From Xenorhabdus mauleonii (GTDB lineage: Bacteria > Pseudomonadota > Gammaproteobacteria > Enterobacterales > Enterobacteriaceae), in the NCBI RefSeq assembly GCF_900113945.1, contig NZ_FORG01000011.1:92277-156276 (forward strand): 64,000 nt of DNA, in the 5' to 3' direction. This document shows positions 8,205 through 17,653 of this stretch, in pieces. The stretch's first letter is position 1; the number at the start of each line of letters is the position of its first letter. The position numbers and the translations under genes were made by a program. Under the pieces are notes generated by a model, which worked only from the letters and a program-made list of their open reading frames with translations, was not told where the DNA came from and did no database searches.

Positions 8205-8474
8205 GCCATAGACTTACTGTGAAAAAATAGTATATAAAGGCATATTATAATTTACTGCCGAATTGTATATAGCCAAATCGGCTGGTGGGAACATTCCCTC
8301 AGAACTCTGAATATGGCAATCAATCCATTACCTCTTATAACATATTGAAATAAGACTAATAGTTAATCAAAAGCACGGAACCAGAACAAGAATTCATAAT
8401 TAAAGAGTTATATAATCTTTAATTTCAGTTCATTAGCAAAAACTAAATTTTCAATACCACCAAAAGGGCAATCA

Positions 8475-8870
8475 ATGTTAAACATCCCTATTTCGTTATG
8501 TATTTATACAGATGTGACACAAACCAAATATGATATAGACACTGGATTTAAGGCTGATGAAACATATAACGTCTTGAAAACAGCATACATCGTTGGAATA
8601 CGGAATAAGAAGAAAAAAATAATTGCAGCTGGCATATTCATATCAAACATAGAAGACAAAAGCGAACCAAAATTGGCTGATGTCGCCATTAATATGTTTG
8701 AAAATCACGAACCGACCAAAAAACTAGTAAAAGAAATTCACTCGATGCCAATAAGTCGACTAAGAATCAACTTAAAAAATGGCACAATTCAGGACGCATT
8801 TTCTGAAAGAGAAATAGACATGCTATACACTGATTTTTATATGAGTAACAGTATTAACGGTACGGCATAA
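8475..8870 (+). CDS. Hypothetical AT-rich protein
   Basis: A 131-residue soluble protein with an AAAGGG ribosome-binding site before ATG 8475. No family recognised. It looks alpha/beta, Lys-rich in the middle (RNKKKKIIAAGIF). Base composition is much more AT-rich than the tail genes, suggesting transfer. It lies with two very small genes between the two T6SS cassettes, where immunity or effector genes would be plausible, but nothing in the sequence shows such a role. Confidence 0.5.
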   Translation: MLNIPISLCIYTDVTQTKYDIDTGFKADETYNVLKTAYIVGIRNKKKKIIAAGIFISNIEDKSEPKLADVAINMFENHEPTKKLVKEIHSMPISRLRINLKNGTIQDAFSEREIDMLYTDFYMSNSINGTA

Positions 8871-8960
8871 TCCACATCATATTACGCTGAATATTTTCAA
8901 TATCCATAGTTCCAGTAACATACCTACACCATACAAGACAGTAAAAATAGGAGATAGATA

Positions 8961-9029
8961 ATGAACTTAGAAATGGGAATAGCATTGTTAGTTGGGCTAA
9001 TCGCATTAGGCAGATTTATAGGAATGTAA
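8961..9029 (+). CDS. 22-residue single-helix membrane peptide
   Basis: ATG at 8961 is preceded by AGGAGA at ideal spacing. The peptide is MNLEMGIALLVGLIALGRFI plus GM: one hydrophobic helix with few charges. It could be a small membrane regulator or toxin peptide. Support is the strong ribosome-binding site and the clean helix; there is no homology evidence. Confidence 0.4.
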   Translation: MNLEMGIALLVGLIALGRFIGM

Positions 9030-9085
9030 TAATCAGCAAATCACAATGCCTAACTAAAGAAATTCTTACAATCGCATTATATATA

Positions 9086-9127
9086 AATTGGCGGGCGGCG
9101 TATTGAAATTATTGCCGTCCGCCAATT
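9086..9127. terminator. Long GC-rich hairpin, probable bidirectional terminator
   Basis: AATTGGCGGGCGGC (9086-9099) pairs with GCCGTCCGCCAATT (9114-9127) with one G-T pair. It lies between the plus-strand small genes and the minus-strand gene ending at 9198. No strong T-tract, so termination is probable rather than certain. Confidence 0.55.
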
Positions 9128-9197
9128 CAACATAACGGCATTAGAGATAGGGTATCCAGCTTAATGAGTGCTACTGATCATCTATCCTAACAGATGA

Positions 9198-9512
9198 TTA
9201 ATCCTCAAACAGTTTGAATAGTCCGAATCCAATAGCTGTAATCACTGCAATTGGTGCTGCCGCAGTAATTATAGCGCCTGCAGCCATACCGCCACCAACA
9301 ACTGAGCCAACCGTAGCCATGCCTGATGATATTGCTGCTCCTCCCGCTAATCCAGAAGCACCTGCCGCAGATGCTATAGCCGCACCTGTAGTACCTGCTG
9401 TTGCTGACATAATAGTTGCAGCTGATCCACCGACTACAGCTGATGCTGTACTAGCTGCTGTACCTGCTGTTGCTAAAGTGCCAACACTACCAACCGTTGT
9501 TGATTTTTTCAT
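9198..9512 (-). CDS. Gly/Ala-rich glycine-zipper small protein
   Basis: A 104-residue protein starting MKKSTTVGSVG at 9512, six bases after GAGGG. It is almost entirely Gly, Ala, Ser, Thr and Val with GxxxG/AxxxG-like spacing, ending AVITAIGFGLFKLFED. Such composition is typical of glycine-zipper membrane inserters and some bacteriocin-like peptides. It sits immediately downstream of cassette 2 transcription but has its own ribosome-binding site. A long plus-strand frame overlaps it, but that frame's composition is a mirror of this gene. Function not known. Confidence 0.5.
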   Translation of the reverse strand: MKKSTTVGSVGTLATAGTAASTASAVVGGSAATIMSATAGTTGAAIASAAGASGLAGGAAISSGMATVGSVVGGGMAAGAIITAAAPIAVITAIGFGLFKLFED

Positions 9513-9642
9513 AGGTTCCCTCATACATAACATAATTGTTTAACATTAAAAGCATTACGCCATAATTTTATCTTTTTGAGGATCAACTAAATCAGTGGCA
9601 GTAATACTTTAACTACAATAACCTATGTGCCCGATTATTTAA

Positions 9643-9912
9643 TTAACCCGCAGCAACAAGGGTACAGCCAGAAGGACAGCCACAATCTACCTTGTGCCCT
9701 TCCAAAGCAACCGCCTTCCCCTGAATCACCGTCAGCGAGGAACCTTCAGCAATAGAGCCGGTGCCCTTACACGCAGGACAAAAGACCTCATCGCCCACAC
9801 AAGCAACGGGTTCACCCTGCTTAGTTAACCCCGAACCGGTCAGCACCGTACCGCCCGTGTTTGTGGTGTCCCCTTTCAGGATGATCTTCTTTCCGTCAAT
9901 GGTTGCCCGCAT
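9643..9912 (-). CDS. PAAR-domain protein, copy 2
   Basis: Nearly identical to the PAAR protein at 3767-4036 (one residue differs near the C-terminus, LVAAG against LVAGG). Start MRATIDGK at 9912, overlapping the DUF3396 gene by 17 bases as in cassette 1. It would cap a VgrG spike and carry the cassette 2 nuclease. The near-identity to copy 1, set against diverged effectors, points to recent recombination or gene conversion. Confidence 0.85.
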   Translation of the reverse strand: MRATIDGKKIILKGDTTNTGGTVLTGSGLTKQGEPVACVGDEVFCPACKGTGSIAEGSSLTVIQGKAVALEGHKVDCGCPSGCTLVAAG

Positions 9913-11086
9913 TTTGTTGCGCCTCAAGTTCTTTCATATCTTTCATATCATCATGCTCAATCTGACGCACCAACCGCCACGCGGTTGTACCCGGTGCATT
10001 GCCTTCAACATCCGGGGCGATATCCCCTTGCAGGATGACGTTTTCCAGCCCTTCACGCCCTTTGGTTGTCCAGTAACCATCCACCCTGGCAGGCTCACCC
10101 GCCATTAGTGGCTCTACTTGTAACGCGCCACGGTCATAACGGGCATACCAGAGCGCGCTAGTTTCGCCTGTGAAATGGCCTTCACCGTAAATATGGAGAG
10201 AATCACCTTCTTGCATCACATAGCGTATAGGTCGAATCAATTCATTAAGCGCAAGATAACTTTCCGGTATGTTAGCGGGAAGTGGTGTTAAATCGGGGTA
10301 TTCACCGGCACGAATAATTAACCCATTTTCATATTCAGTAATGAGTACATCAGGATAAGCAGAGAGTTTTTTTCTTACCCATTGTTCACCGCCCAACCGT
10401 TTGATAAAGCGATGAGATAACAAAGTGATCCAACCTATACTACGTATAGAATTAAAATAATCCATTGCCATCATGTGAACGGTTGAATTGACTTGTATAG
10501 CAGGGTAACGAATGGCAAGCTGGTACTCTTGAGGCATATATTCGTGATAATCTCGTGGTAATACCAACATATAACCACATTCTCCATGATCAGGTTTTAG
10601 TTGTTCACAAAGAAATTTGAGCCATTCGTGAAATTCAGTTTGCCCTTCGTCTGTGCTTAAAATATCCCATGGCATGACTAAACATAGATAAGCACTGCTT
10701 TCGTTTTCATCAACTTCATCTGAGCCAAGAAAACGCATTACATAATTTGGAGCAAGATCACTATTTTTGGCATCACTCACGTACCAACTAACTGGATCAT
10801 TCCCCTCACTGTTTAGAATTTTCTGTTCAACCTCAACAATATTTTCAGCTGAAAATTTCTTCAACCCCTTAAATTCATGGGTATGATATTTTAATTTTTC
10901 ACCGTATTTCTCACGGAAACGGGCAAAGCAAGCTAAAATTTTCCCTTTCTTATTGGATGTATAGCTTTGCTTAAAAAACAATGTAATTGCCAATCCTAAA
11001 CGAGTGACAGTGGCATCACGTTCACTTTGCAGAGTAAATCCGGTTAACTGTGCCTTGATAGAAGCATAATATTCTTCTTTATTCAT
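9896..11086 (-). CDS. DUF3396 type VI immunity protein, copy 2
   Basis: A 396-residue paralogue of the protein at 4020-5225: MNKEEYYASIKAQLTGFTLQ start, LGGEQWVRKKLSAYPD, and an almost identical last ~75 residues. Differences cluster in the first two thirds (for example residues 90-130), where binding to the cognate nuclease is expected. It lies 13 bases downstream of the cassette 2 nuclease. DUF3396 proteins neutralise VRR-NUC effectors in known systems; that this one protects against its neighbour is inferred from order. Confidence 0.8.
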   Translation of the reverse strand: MNKEEYYASIKAQLTGFTLQSERDATVTRLGLAITLFFKQSYTSNKKGKILACFARFREKYGEKLKYHTHEFKGLKKFSAENIVEVEQKILNSEGNDPVSWYVSDAKNSDLAPNYVMRFLGSDEVDENESSAYLCLVMPWDILSTDEGQTEFHEWLKFLCEQLKPDHGECGYMLVLPRDYHEYMPQEYQLAIRYPAIQVNSTVHMMAMDYFNSIRSIGWITLLSHRFIKRLGGEQWVRKKLSAYPDVLITEYENGLIIRAGEYPDLTPLPANIPESYLALNELIRPIRYVMQEGDSLHIYGEGHFTGETSALWYARYDRGALQVEPLMAGEPARVDGYWTTKGREGLENVILQGDIAPDVEGNAPGTTAWRLVRQIEHDDMKDMKELEAQQNAGNH

Positions 11087-11099
11087 GATGACATTTCCC

Positions 11100-12647
11100 T
11101 CATATAGTATTTTCTGGTGTAGCTTCTTCTAATGTCGTCCATATTAAAACAGCCAAACCACTTACTGCTGCTGCTACAGCTGCCCCTACTTCTACTGGCG
11201 CAGCAAGTACAACGACTATTGAACACAGCAAGATAACTGCAGCTGCGGCGAGCACAGGCACAATATACGTCCTCATAAATTCCCCAAAACCGACAACCAC
11301 CTCGATCAAACCATTACCCATATCCGCAGATATTTGTACCCAGTTAACCTGCTTTAATGCCTCTAGAGATATATCTGTGTATTTACATACCGTATGCCAA
11401 GTTTCGATCAATTTATCTTTTGTCAGATGGAAAACCTCGCCAGTTTTCTGGCATATCCAATCAATGGAATATCCCACCGTCTTTGTCACTGGATCAATGA
11501 GTTCCGTAACGACCCACTTTCCAGCGTCTTGGAACCAAGCACCACAAGCATTCAATGCAGCACGGGTTTTATCGGTAACGTAATAGAGACCATTTTCTGC
11601 CATATCCCACGTGACTTCCCAGCCTCGAACAATAGCATTTGTAGTATAATCATATCCCTTAACAATCCAGGTAATAGGCATTCCAGCATATTCTATGGTT
11701 TTTTCCCAGAAAGAGGAGGCCGGCTTAGGTTCAGATGCGTGCAATAATGATAACTTTATAGGAATCGTAGCCAATGCCAGCCACATACTCAGTACGGGTT
11801 TATATTGCCATACTTTTTCGCTGACCAGCGGTACATGCTCAAGCAATAAGCGCTGAATACCATCCTGAATTGGCATTGGTAAATCTGGCATTGGAGTATG
11901 AGAAGGCTTATTCCCCTGAATAAGTGGAGGCAGACCACTAAATTGTGATGAATGTTGTTGTACTTTTTCCCATTCCAATTCCTTAGCTTCTTCTGTTTGG
12001 CTTTCCCACTCTTTAGTACCCCGGTTATCCTTGACATGCAGAACACAAAAACGTTCTGGTTTGCAGATCTTCTTGTAATCTGATTCTTGTGCTTCCGATA
12101 AGATGTCACCTGGAAATTTAACTTCAATTAAACGTTCAAGATTATCTGGATGTTTAGAACCATCAAAATAGGTTTCCGCACGCCCAGGCCAACGAACTTG
12201 CTTATTCTTTACCAGAATGATATCTGGCCGCCTAATTCTAGTAACTTTAAATTCAACTGCTTTCTCGGGTGATGGGCGGGCAAATACATTCATAGATTGC
12301 GGTAAGTTGCCGTCATATTTAGGATCGCCAACTTTACTCGTTGAAAGCATGGGCAATGGCGTCCTTCTCCCCCTCATAGCAAAAACCACTTCTGCCTTAT
12401 ATGGCCATAGCCAGTCATGATGTGTTTCTTCTTTACGAATAAGGCCACTCATCACCAATTGTTTCAGTGAACGCTTAGCGCCATCTTTGGTATACACAAC
12501 TCTCGGCGCCCAAATAGCATAAGCTGCTTTTTGGGCAAGATAACAGGGATTTTCATTTACGGGGAATTCAGCTCCTTCTATTGTACAAGTTACAGAAGGA
12601 ATAGCGGGGCATATTCCACCAGGCGTTAATGTTTTTTTGCCTTTCAT
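11100..12647 (-). CDS. VRR-NUC (TseV-like) nuclease effector, copy 2
   Basis: A 515-residue paralogue of 5244-6821. The VRR-NUC residues sit at identical positions: RRPD (D142), IEVK (E175, K177), Q187 and Y191. The Pro-rich linker of copy 1 is much shorter here. The C-terminus again ends in hydrophobic helices (VLAAAAVILLCSIVVVLAA and a following segment). It starts two bases after the VgrG stop, with AAGGAG inside the vgrG end, so translation is coupled to the spike that would carry it. Family activity is DNA cleavage in the target cell; the membrane helices may aid translocation or target the membrane. Confidence 0.8.
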   Translation of the reverse strand: MKGKKTLTPGGICPAIPSVTCTIEGAEFPVNENPCYLAQKAAYAIWAPRVVYTKDGAKRSLKQLVMSGLIRKEETHHDWLWPYKAEVVFAMRGRRTPLPMLSTSKVGDPKYDGNLPQSMNVFARPSPEKAVEFKVTRIRRPDIILVKNKQVRWPGRAETYFDGSKHPDNLERLIEVKFPGDILSEAQESDYKKICKPERFCVLHVKDNRGTKEWESQTEEAKELEWEKVQQHSSQFSGLPPLIQGNKPSHTPMPDLPMPIQDGIQRLLLEHVPLVSEKVWQYKPVLSMWLALATIPIKLSLLHASEPKPASSFWEKTIEYAGMPITWIVKGYDYTTNAIVRGWEVTWDMAENGLYYVTDKTRAALNACGAWFQDAGKWVVTELIDPVTKTVGYSIDWICQKTGEVFHLTKDKLIETWHTVCKYTDISLEALKQVNWVQISADMGNGLIEVVVGFGEFMRTYIVPVLAAAAVILLCSIVVVLAAPVEVGAAVAAAVSGLAVLIWTTLEEATPENTI

Positions 12648-12649
12648 GA

Positions 12650-14509
12650 TTATTTCTCCTTAAATTCCATGATGTAATCTACTGGCTGATTATTCCCCAC
12701 GTGGTAAAGTGTTTCGGTTTTTTTCGGTAACTGTTCTTCCGGTATACTCAATTCCAGTGTATCCGCTTGCTCAGTCTGCACGATGGCAGTTCGTCCGGCC
12801 TCATCAGTGAGGCCGGAGACCATCCCCGATGGGGTTTTAATCTGGTAAAGCGTGTTGACCAACGGTTTATTCCCGTTCTTACTGTTGGTCAGAATATAAC
12901 GGGCGGAATAATCAAACAGCGCCTCGTTGCCAGCTTTTCCAGCGGCGTGCTCCGTCATTGAGATGGAGGTGCCGGAAATCGTGATAGCCCCTGTCGGGTC
13001 GATAATAATTTGGCCGCCGGCATTGCCTATCGTGATTTGTCCACTTTGGGATTGCAGCACGATATGCTTACCCACCTTGATTTCCTGGTTATCGGCAATT
13101 TCCAGCAACTGGCTTTTGCCTATTTTGACGCTTTGCTGCCCGGTGATGGTGGTGGACTGATTTTTTTCAACCTGTAAGGTTTGATGGCCGGCAACGGACT
13201 CGTCGTCATCCTGTTTGATCAGGGTTTGACGGCTGCGTTGAATTTCTTCAAATTGATCCCGTACCACCGTCAATTTCTGGTCTTGCCCTATTCGCTCTTC
13301 ATGATCGACATCAACATGCGTCGTGCGGTTGTTCAGCACTTTGGTATTCATGTCTTTCTGGGCATGGATATACACTTCTTCGCTGCCCTTCGCATCGTCA
13401 AAACGCAATTCGTTAAACCCTTCACCTTTATGTGTATGGGTTTTGAAGGTTGTGCGGGTTTTTTGTGCCGGCAAATCCAATGGCGGGCTATTGCGTCCGT
13501 TGTAATTGCAGCCGGTCACAATCGGCCGGTCAATGTCCCCGTTCAGGTAAGAAACGATGACTTCCTGACCGATCCGCGGAATGGCCATAAACCCAAAACC
13601 GTTGCCGTTCCAGCCCTGGGCAACCCGCACCCAACACGAAGAGCCATCCCCCGGTTTGTCATAGCGGTTCCAGTGAAAATGCACTTTAATCGCCCCGTAC
13701 TCGTTGGTAAAAATCTCTTCGCCTTCTGGCCCAACCACGGTGGCCAATTCATCACCATCGGCCAAGGGTTTGTAACGGTACGGTGGCCGCCAGTCATCGC
13801 GGCCGGGGATAAAGGTCATGTTGCTGGTTAAGGTGGTGCCTTCCCCGCCGATCCCCGCAGCCTGCGGCTGTGACCCCGTGTGCGTAATGCCGACAACCTG
13901 CCAACGGTCATTCATGGATAACGCGGGGTGGGTGCTGAGCGTGAATATTTTACCCGGACGTAGCTTGATACAGTTGCTTTGCGCGGAGCCGAGCTGACTT
14001 TCACTGTTCAGCTGATTAAGGTAGATATCCCCCAAGGGCTGGCCTTCCTTACTCCACTGAAAACGCCCGTAACTTTCGAACACGGCATGATTGCCCGCTG
14101 GCTCCAAGGTACTTTGGGTCAACATGGGCTGGGAAGGTCGCTGGAAATTGTAATCTTTATGGCGGTATTGATCCGGGCACAGGTATTCCCCGTATTCCCA
14201 TTGCCAGACGGTCGCGTCAGTCTCGTCGGTATCCGGCTGCGGATTATACGTTAACGGGAGATCGGCGGTCATGCCCAAATGACTGTTGCTGAAGAACATC
14301 TTATCTTCTTCAAACCAGAAGATAATGCCTTCTTCCGCGGCCAAACGGCACCAGAACTCATAAGCTGATTCCCGTTTTTGGGTCGTATATTCCCGCCTGG
14401 CATGGTATCCGTGGTTATCATAAAACTTGTTGCCCGCTTCCAGTGCCAACTTTTTTTTGGCTAATCTGCTGGTCGACATTTCTATGTGGTTAATGATACT
14501 TTCAAGCAA
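12650..14509 (-). CDS. VgrG spike protein, N-terminally truncated
   Basis: VgrG forms the trimeric T6SS spike. Seen: the gp27-like REYTTQKRESAYEFWCRLAAE segment near the start, the gp5 OB-fold region (WVRVAQGWNGNGFGFMAIPR), DUF2345-like beta-helix repeats, and a C-terminal transthyretin-like extension ending YHVGNNQPVDYIM. About 110-130 N-terminal residues are missing; the open frame starts with a TTG at 14509 or an ATG at 14479 without a good ribosome-binding site. So the 5' end is deleted and a functional spike is doubtful. The C-terminal extension probably binds the VRR-NUC effector encoded next. Confidence 0.8.
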   Translation of the reverse strand: MLESIINHIEMSTSRLAKKKLALEAGNKFYDNHGYHARREYTTQKRESAYEFWCRLAAEEGIIFWFEEDKMFFSNSHLGMTADLPLTYNPQPDTDETDATVWQWEYGEYLCPDQYRHKDYNFQRPSQPMLTQSTLEPAGNHAVFESYGRFQWSKEGQPLGDIYLNQLNSESQLGSAQSNCIKLRPGKIFTLSTHPALSMNDRWQVVGITHTGSQPQAAGIGGEGTTLTSNMTFIPGRDDWRPPYRYKPLADGDELATVVGPEGEEIFTNEYGAIKVHFHWNRYDKPGDGSSCWVRVAQGWNGNGFGFMAIPRIGQEVIVSYLNGDIDRPIVTGCNYNGRNSPPLDLPAQKTRTTFKTHTHKGEGFNELRFDDAKGSEEVYIHAQKDMNTKVLNNRTTHVDVDHEERIGQDQKLTVVRDQFEEIQRSRQTLIKQDDDESVAGHQTLQVEKNQSTTITGQQSVKIGKSQLLEIADNQEIKVGKHIVLQSQSGQITIGNAGGQIIIDPTGAITISGTSISMTEHAAGKAGNEALFDYSARYILTNSKNGNKPLVNTLYQIKTPSGMVSGLTDEAGRTAIVQTEQADTLELSIPEEQLPKKTETLYHVGNNQPVDYIMEFKEK

Positions 14510-14690
14510 ATAGGGGTATTAAGAACACAAGCCTTTACAATCATCAGATAATTCCGAAAAAAGGGAAAATATTTATAAATAGGTTATTTAAAGGGATAAC
14601 ATTATGGAATATCTCTTTGTTTTAGCTGGCATATAAAATATATTACAATGTGAGTTCAGTTTATGGTTAATACATAATGACTCTAAATAA

Positions 14691-15473
14691 ATGTGGATTT
14701 CCTTTGTCTGTTACTACAGAATTGTTATAACTAATAATTACACGGATGATATTAAAGTGAAAAATCCTTACTGTACAGTTGATGAATTAGGGTTTCCAAG
14801 ATTTGATGGTGTTGATTTTATTAGATATAAGTTATTATTTAACAGTGATACCCTTGTAACAGGAGAAAGCTATTTATGGGCATATAAAGCAGCTTACCTT
14901 CAATACAATAAGAATTTGATAATAAAATATGCACATGAAGCTAATATACCGGTGCTCCTATTGGCTGGAGTTGCTGTTGCTGAGGCCGGAGGAACGCCAG
15001 ATAGATTTAAAGCATATGGTGTTCTACAAATTAGACAAATTTTCAATGATACATTCAATGGCGACAATAAAAAATCAAATTCAACATCTGTTGGTGTATT
15101 AGCTATTCAATTAAGAGCAGCGGCAGAAACATTAGGAATAGACCCATCGACACTAACAACAAAACAGCAGTTACAACTTTCAAATTGTCTTCTCACAGAT
15201 GATTTTAATATAAAGGTTGTTGCAATGCACTTAAGAGATCTCATTATTTATGATTATCCAGATATAAAAAACACAAGTATTATAACTGATGAACAATTAA
15301 TATTAGCTGGTTCTAGATACAATAGAGGTATAGCTAGAGATAAAAATGATATTATAAACTCAATATCATTACCCCCCGGTTCTAAAGGCAGGGAGTATAG
15401 TTCATATGGAAGAAGAATATTAGAGAAGAAAAAATCCATATATATGATATTGGGGATTAACGGTGATGAGTAG
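14691..15473 (+). CDS. Lysozyme-like peptidoglycan-targeting effector candidate
   Basis: A 260-residue AT-rich gene. IPVLLLAGVAVAEAGGTPDRF (E98 as candidate acid) followed by AYGVLQIRQ resembles the catalytic Glu and following Gly-x-x-Gln region of lysozyme/transglycosylase folds; LAGSRYNRG near residue 207 also fits. The start is uncertain: ATG 14691 lacks a clear ribosome-binding site and a GTG at 14757 is an alternative. The downstream gene overlaps by eight bases and encodes a membrane protein; vgrG and hcp genes lie on either side. Inference: a T6SS cell-wall hydrolase with its immunity protein. Confidence 0.5.
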   Translation: MWISFVCYYRIVITNNYTDDIKVKNPYCTVDELGFPRFDGVDFIRYKLLFNSDTLVTGESYLWAYKAAYLQYNKNLIIKYAHEANIPVLLLAGVAVAEAGGTPDRFKAYGVLQIRQIFNDTFNGDNKKSNSTSVGVLAIQLRAAAETLGIDPSTLTTKQQLQLSNCLLTDDFNIKVVAMHLRDLIIYDYPDIKNTSIITDEQLILAGSRYNRGIARDKNDIINSISLPPGSKGREYSSYGRRILEKKKSIYMILGINGDE

Positions 15474-15768
15474 AATAATGTATGTGATTTATTATTTGTT
15501 CTGCCTGTTAATTATATATTCTTTTTCTTTTTTTGAGGAGGAAATATATATTGATGGAGATGAAATCAAAAATGCATGTGTAGCTCATCGCACGTTCGTA
15601 GTTGATGATACAAGAGATGTTTCAGTGCCCGTGTCAGCTTTGTTTATGTTGCCACTATTGTTTAAAGTCATAAAAATTAAATTTAATTCATTGAAATTAA
15701 ATATTATGCTGCTGACATTGGTAGCATATTGGGCATGGCGTTTTTTCATACGGTTAATGTATTGTTAG
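15466..15768 (+). CDS. Small inner-membrane protein, candidate immunity protein
   Basis: A 100-residue protein starting MSRIMYVIYYLF (ATG 15466), overlapping the lysozyme-like gene by eight bases. Three hydrophobic segments: about residues 3-20, 55-66 and 78-98, with a charged loop (EEEIYIDGDE...) between the first two. Tight overlap indicates co-expression. A membrane immunity protein would suit an effector acting in the periplasm. No family recognised; role inferred. Confidence 0.45.
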   Translation: MSRIMYVIYYLFCLLIIYSFSFFEEEIYIDGDEIKNACVAHRTFVVDDTRDVSVPVSALFMLPLLFKVIKIKFNSLKLNIMLLTLVAYWAWRFFIRLMYC

Positions 15769-15801
15769 CTCCTCCAATACATAAAGGAGCTTTCATATAT
15801 A

Positions 15802-16281
15802 TTAATAAACTCTATCTTCCCAGAAACTATATCCAGATGTCCCGGCAGCAAAGTGCTGCCATGTTATACTGGCATATCTTACAGAAATCATTTCCTCTGG
15901 TTGCTGATTCGCGTGATTTATAGCATGAGGATAACTAACATTGATTCTCTCTATAAAAGCCTTTTTCAATTTAACCGAATAATAGAGTTCGTTTCCGCCA
16001 CTAATAGCAGTTCTATAAAAGAAAAATTCTATTTCCAGCTCTTCATTGTCAGATATTGAGACACCAAGTAATGGTGATGATTTATCTATTGGTTTAATAA
16101 ATGAAACAGGGCGATGATTTACGTTGCTCATCCTTGTCATTTCATGGTCAAAAGAAATAATGAAAATTTCATCCTCATGGCCAAATTGATATTTATTTCC
16201 TATTGAATCAGAAGTAGAACAACCCGCGGAAATAATGCCTTGCTTTTTTCCTTTTATAGTTGCGTAAATTAAATTAGCCAT
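15802..16281 (-). CDS. hcp: Hcp (T6SS tube protein TssD)
   Basis: A 159-residue Hcp. Seen: start MANLIYATIKGKKQGIISAGCS, the central SFIKPIDKSSPLLGVSI segment and the C-terminal ITWQHFAAGTSGYSFWEDR, all characteristic of enterobacterial Hcp. Hcp hexamers stack to form the T6SS inner tube and can carry small effectors. AGAAGGA precedes the ATG at 16281. It lies alone, away from structural tss genes, as an orphan hcp convergent with the lysozyme-like/immunity pair. Confidence 0.85.
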   Translation of the reverse strand: MANLIYATIKGKKQGIISAGCSTSDSIGNKYQFGHEDEIFIISFDHEMTRMSNVNHRPVSFIKPIDKSSPLLGVSISDNEELEIEFFFYRTAISGGNELYYSVKLKKAFIERINVSYPHAINHANQQPEEMISVRYASITWQHFAAGTSGYSFWEDRVY

Positions 16282-16472
16282 AAAAATTCCTTCTATGTAG
16301 ATGTAAGCGTAAAAAATTTCAAATGAAACTCGATAATTCCAAAAACCCTACTATAAAGAAAGTTAAATTAAAATGAGAATAAAGACTAAAAAGATAATTT
16401 TATTTGTTTGTCTTCTTTAAATTGGAAATGTAGAGATACTATAGTTTACCCTTTTCTTACAGTATCGACTGC

Positions 16473-16590
16473 AACTGTCCACTTCCCCTAAAATGAGACA
16501 GCTATAATTAGATTTTCTGCCCCAATATTTGCAGAGGTTAACATGAAAAAAGCACGATTTACTGAAACTCAGATTGTGAATATTTTAAAA
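16473..16590 (+). mobile_element. IS3-family left-end fragment
   Basis: A short stretch encodes MKKARFTETQIVNILK (from ATG 16543), the N-terminus of an IS3-family OrfA, then runs directly into tssF sequence at about 16590. Everything else of the element is gone. It is the scar that truncated tssF. Confidence 0.7.
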
Positions 16591-17364
16591 TTCACCGGCT
16601 TCGGCCATGGATAAACGGCGCAGCATCGAGGTAGGCAACACCAACGTCACAAAGTGGTGGACATGCGGCAGATAAAGGGATTCCAACAATAATTGAGGTG
16701 CCCAGTTGCCTGATTTTTGCGGGGGAGACAGGATCAACCGCGATGTGCCCTGCAACGGTTCCAGACGAATGCAGTCCATTGGATACAACGTCTCTCCCCG
16801 AGATAACCGAAGGCCATAGGCATATTGTCTCAGCGCCAACATCAGGCTGTCCGCAACCGTTTCATCCGCACTGAGAAACAGGCTGATGGGTGTGATCGGC
16901 CAATGGTCATCCTTACCGGTATATTGAAAGGTCAGTTTCAGCTGGGTTTCTTGCGCCTGATGATAAATTTCTCGCCGGATAAGGGTCAGGGGTTCAATGT
17001 CACATTGCCGACTGGTGACAAAGACACTTTCATTCTCAGTGGTAATTTGGCTGCCTTTCGGTACTGAACACGCGTAGTCGGCGCCAATACCATTGTGCAG
17101 CTGCATGACACTGGTTGCCGGCAAGCCCTTGAGTACCTGAGAGTCCAAACTTTGCAATGTCGGGCGGGTGATTTCAGGAAAAGCATCATCAATTTTTTGG
17201 TGCTGGCGCGCAACCAAAAAGGCAAAGCCTTCATGGGTTCTTTCCACATCGGGTTCTTGTCCATTGAGGATATCCGCCAGATGAGGCTTTTCCTGACTGA
17301 TCAACCGCTGTAGTGCGCGGAGATATTCAATTTCATGTTGAAAATAGTGTTCAAAGTTTTTCAC
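16585..17364 (-). pseudogene. tssF: TssF baseplate protein, C-terminally truncated
   Basis: 259 residues of the N-terminus of TssF (about 600 residues when complete), a T6SS baseplate wedge component. Seen: MKNFEHYFQHEIEYLRALQ, PDVERTHEGFAFLVARQHQK and FPEITRPTLQ. The frame ends GEF at a stop supplied by the abutting IS3 scrap. The rest of the T6SS structural operon is absent here, so this locus cannot build a machine and its effectors must use another T6SS. Confidence 0.75.
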
Positions 17365-17618
17365 ATCGTTCCTTTTTCGATGAAGCCTCCATCGGTATTT
17401 TATCGAAAATATTTATGTGTGTTTAAAGTTGATGGGATTAATACGGGGTTTTACGAGAATATTCGTTAAATTTAATTTATGTAAGGCTGGTTTTTGGGTT
17501 ATTTCGGACGAGTCTTACTGGGAACGGTTAATTGCATTAGGGATTCTTCGAAATAACGCCAAATAGGTATTCGCAGGAGAACGCGGCAAAAATACCGCTC
17601 GTTATACGGGTTCGCTTA

Positions 17619-17647
17619 TTGAGTCAGATAAAACAATCCGTTAAAGT
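17619..17647 (+). promoter_or_regulatory. Sigma-70-like promoter for RNA copy 2
   Basis: TTGAGT (17619-17624), 17-base spacer, TAAAGT (17642-17647), identical boxes and spacing to 7248-7276. Confidence 0.55.
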
Positions 17648-17653
17648 AGCCCC

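Noticed and set aside
9214..9543. Plus-strand 109-residue Ala/Pro-rich protein
   Set aside because: It is the mirror of the Gly/Ala-rich minus-strand gene, which has a proper ribosome-binding site (GAGGG) and start.
13181..13831. 216-residue plus-strand frame
   Set aside because: Lies entirely opposite vgrG; composition is that of an antisense shadow.
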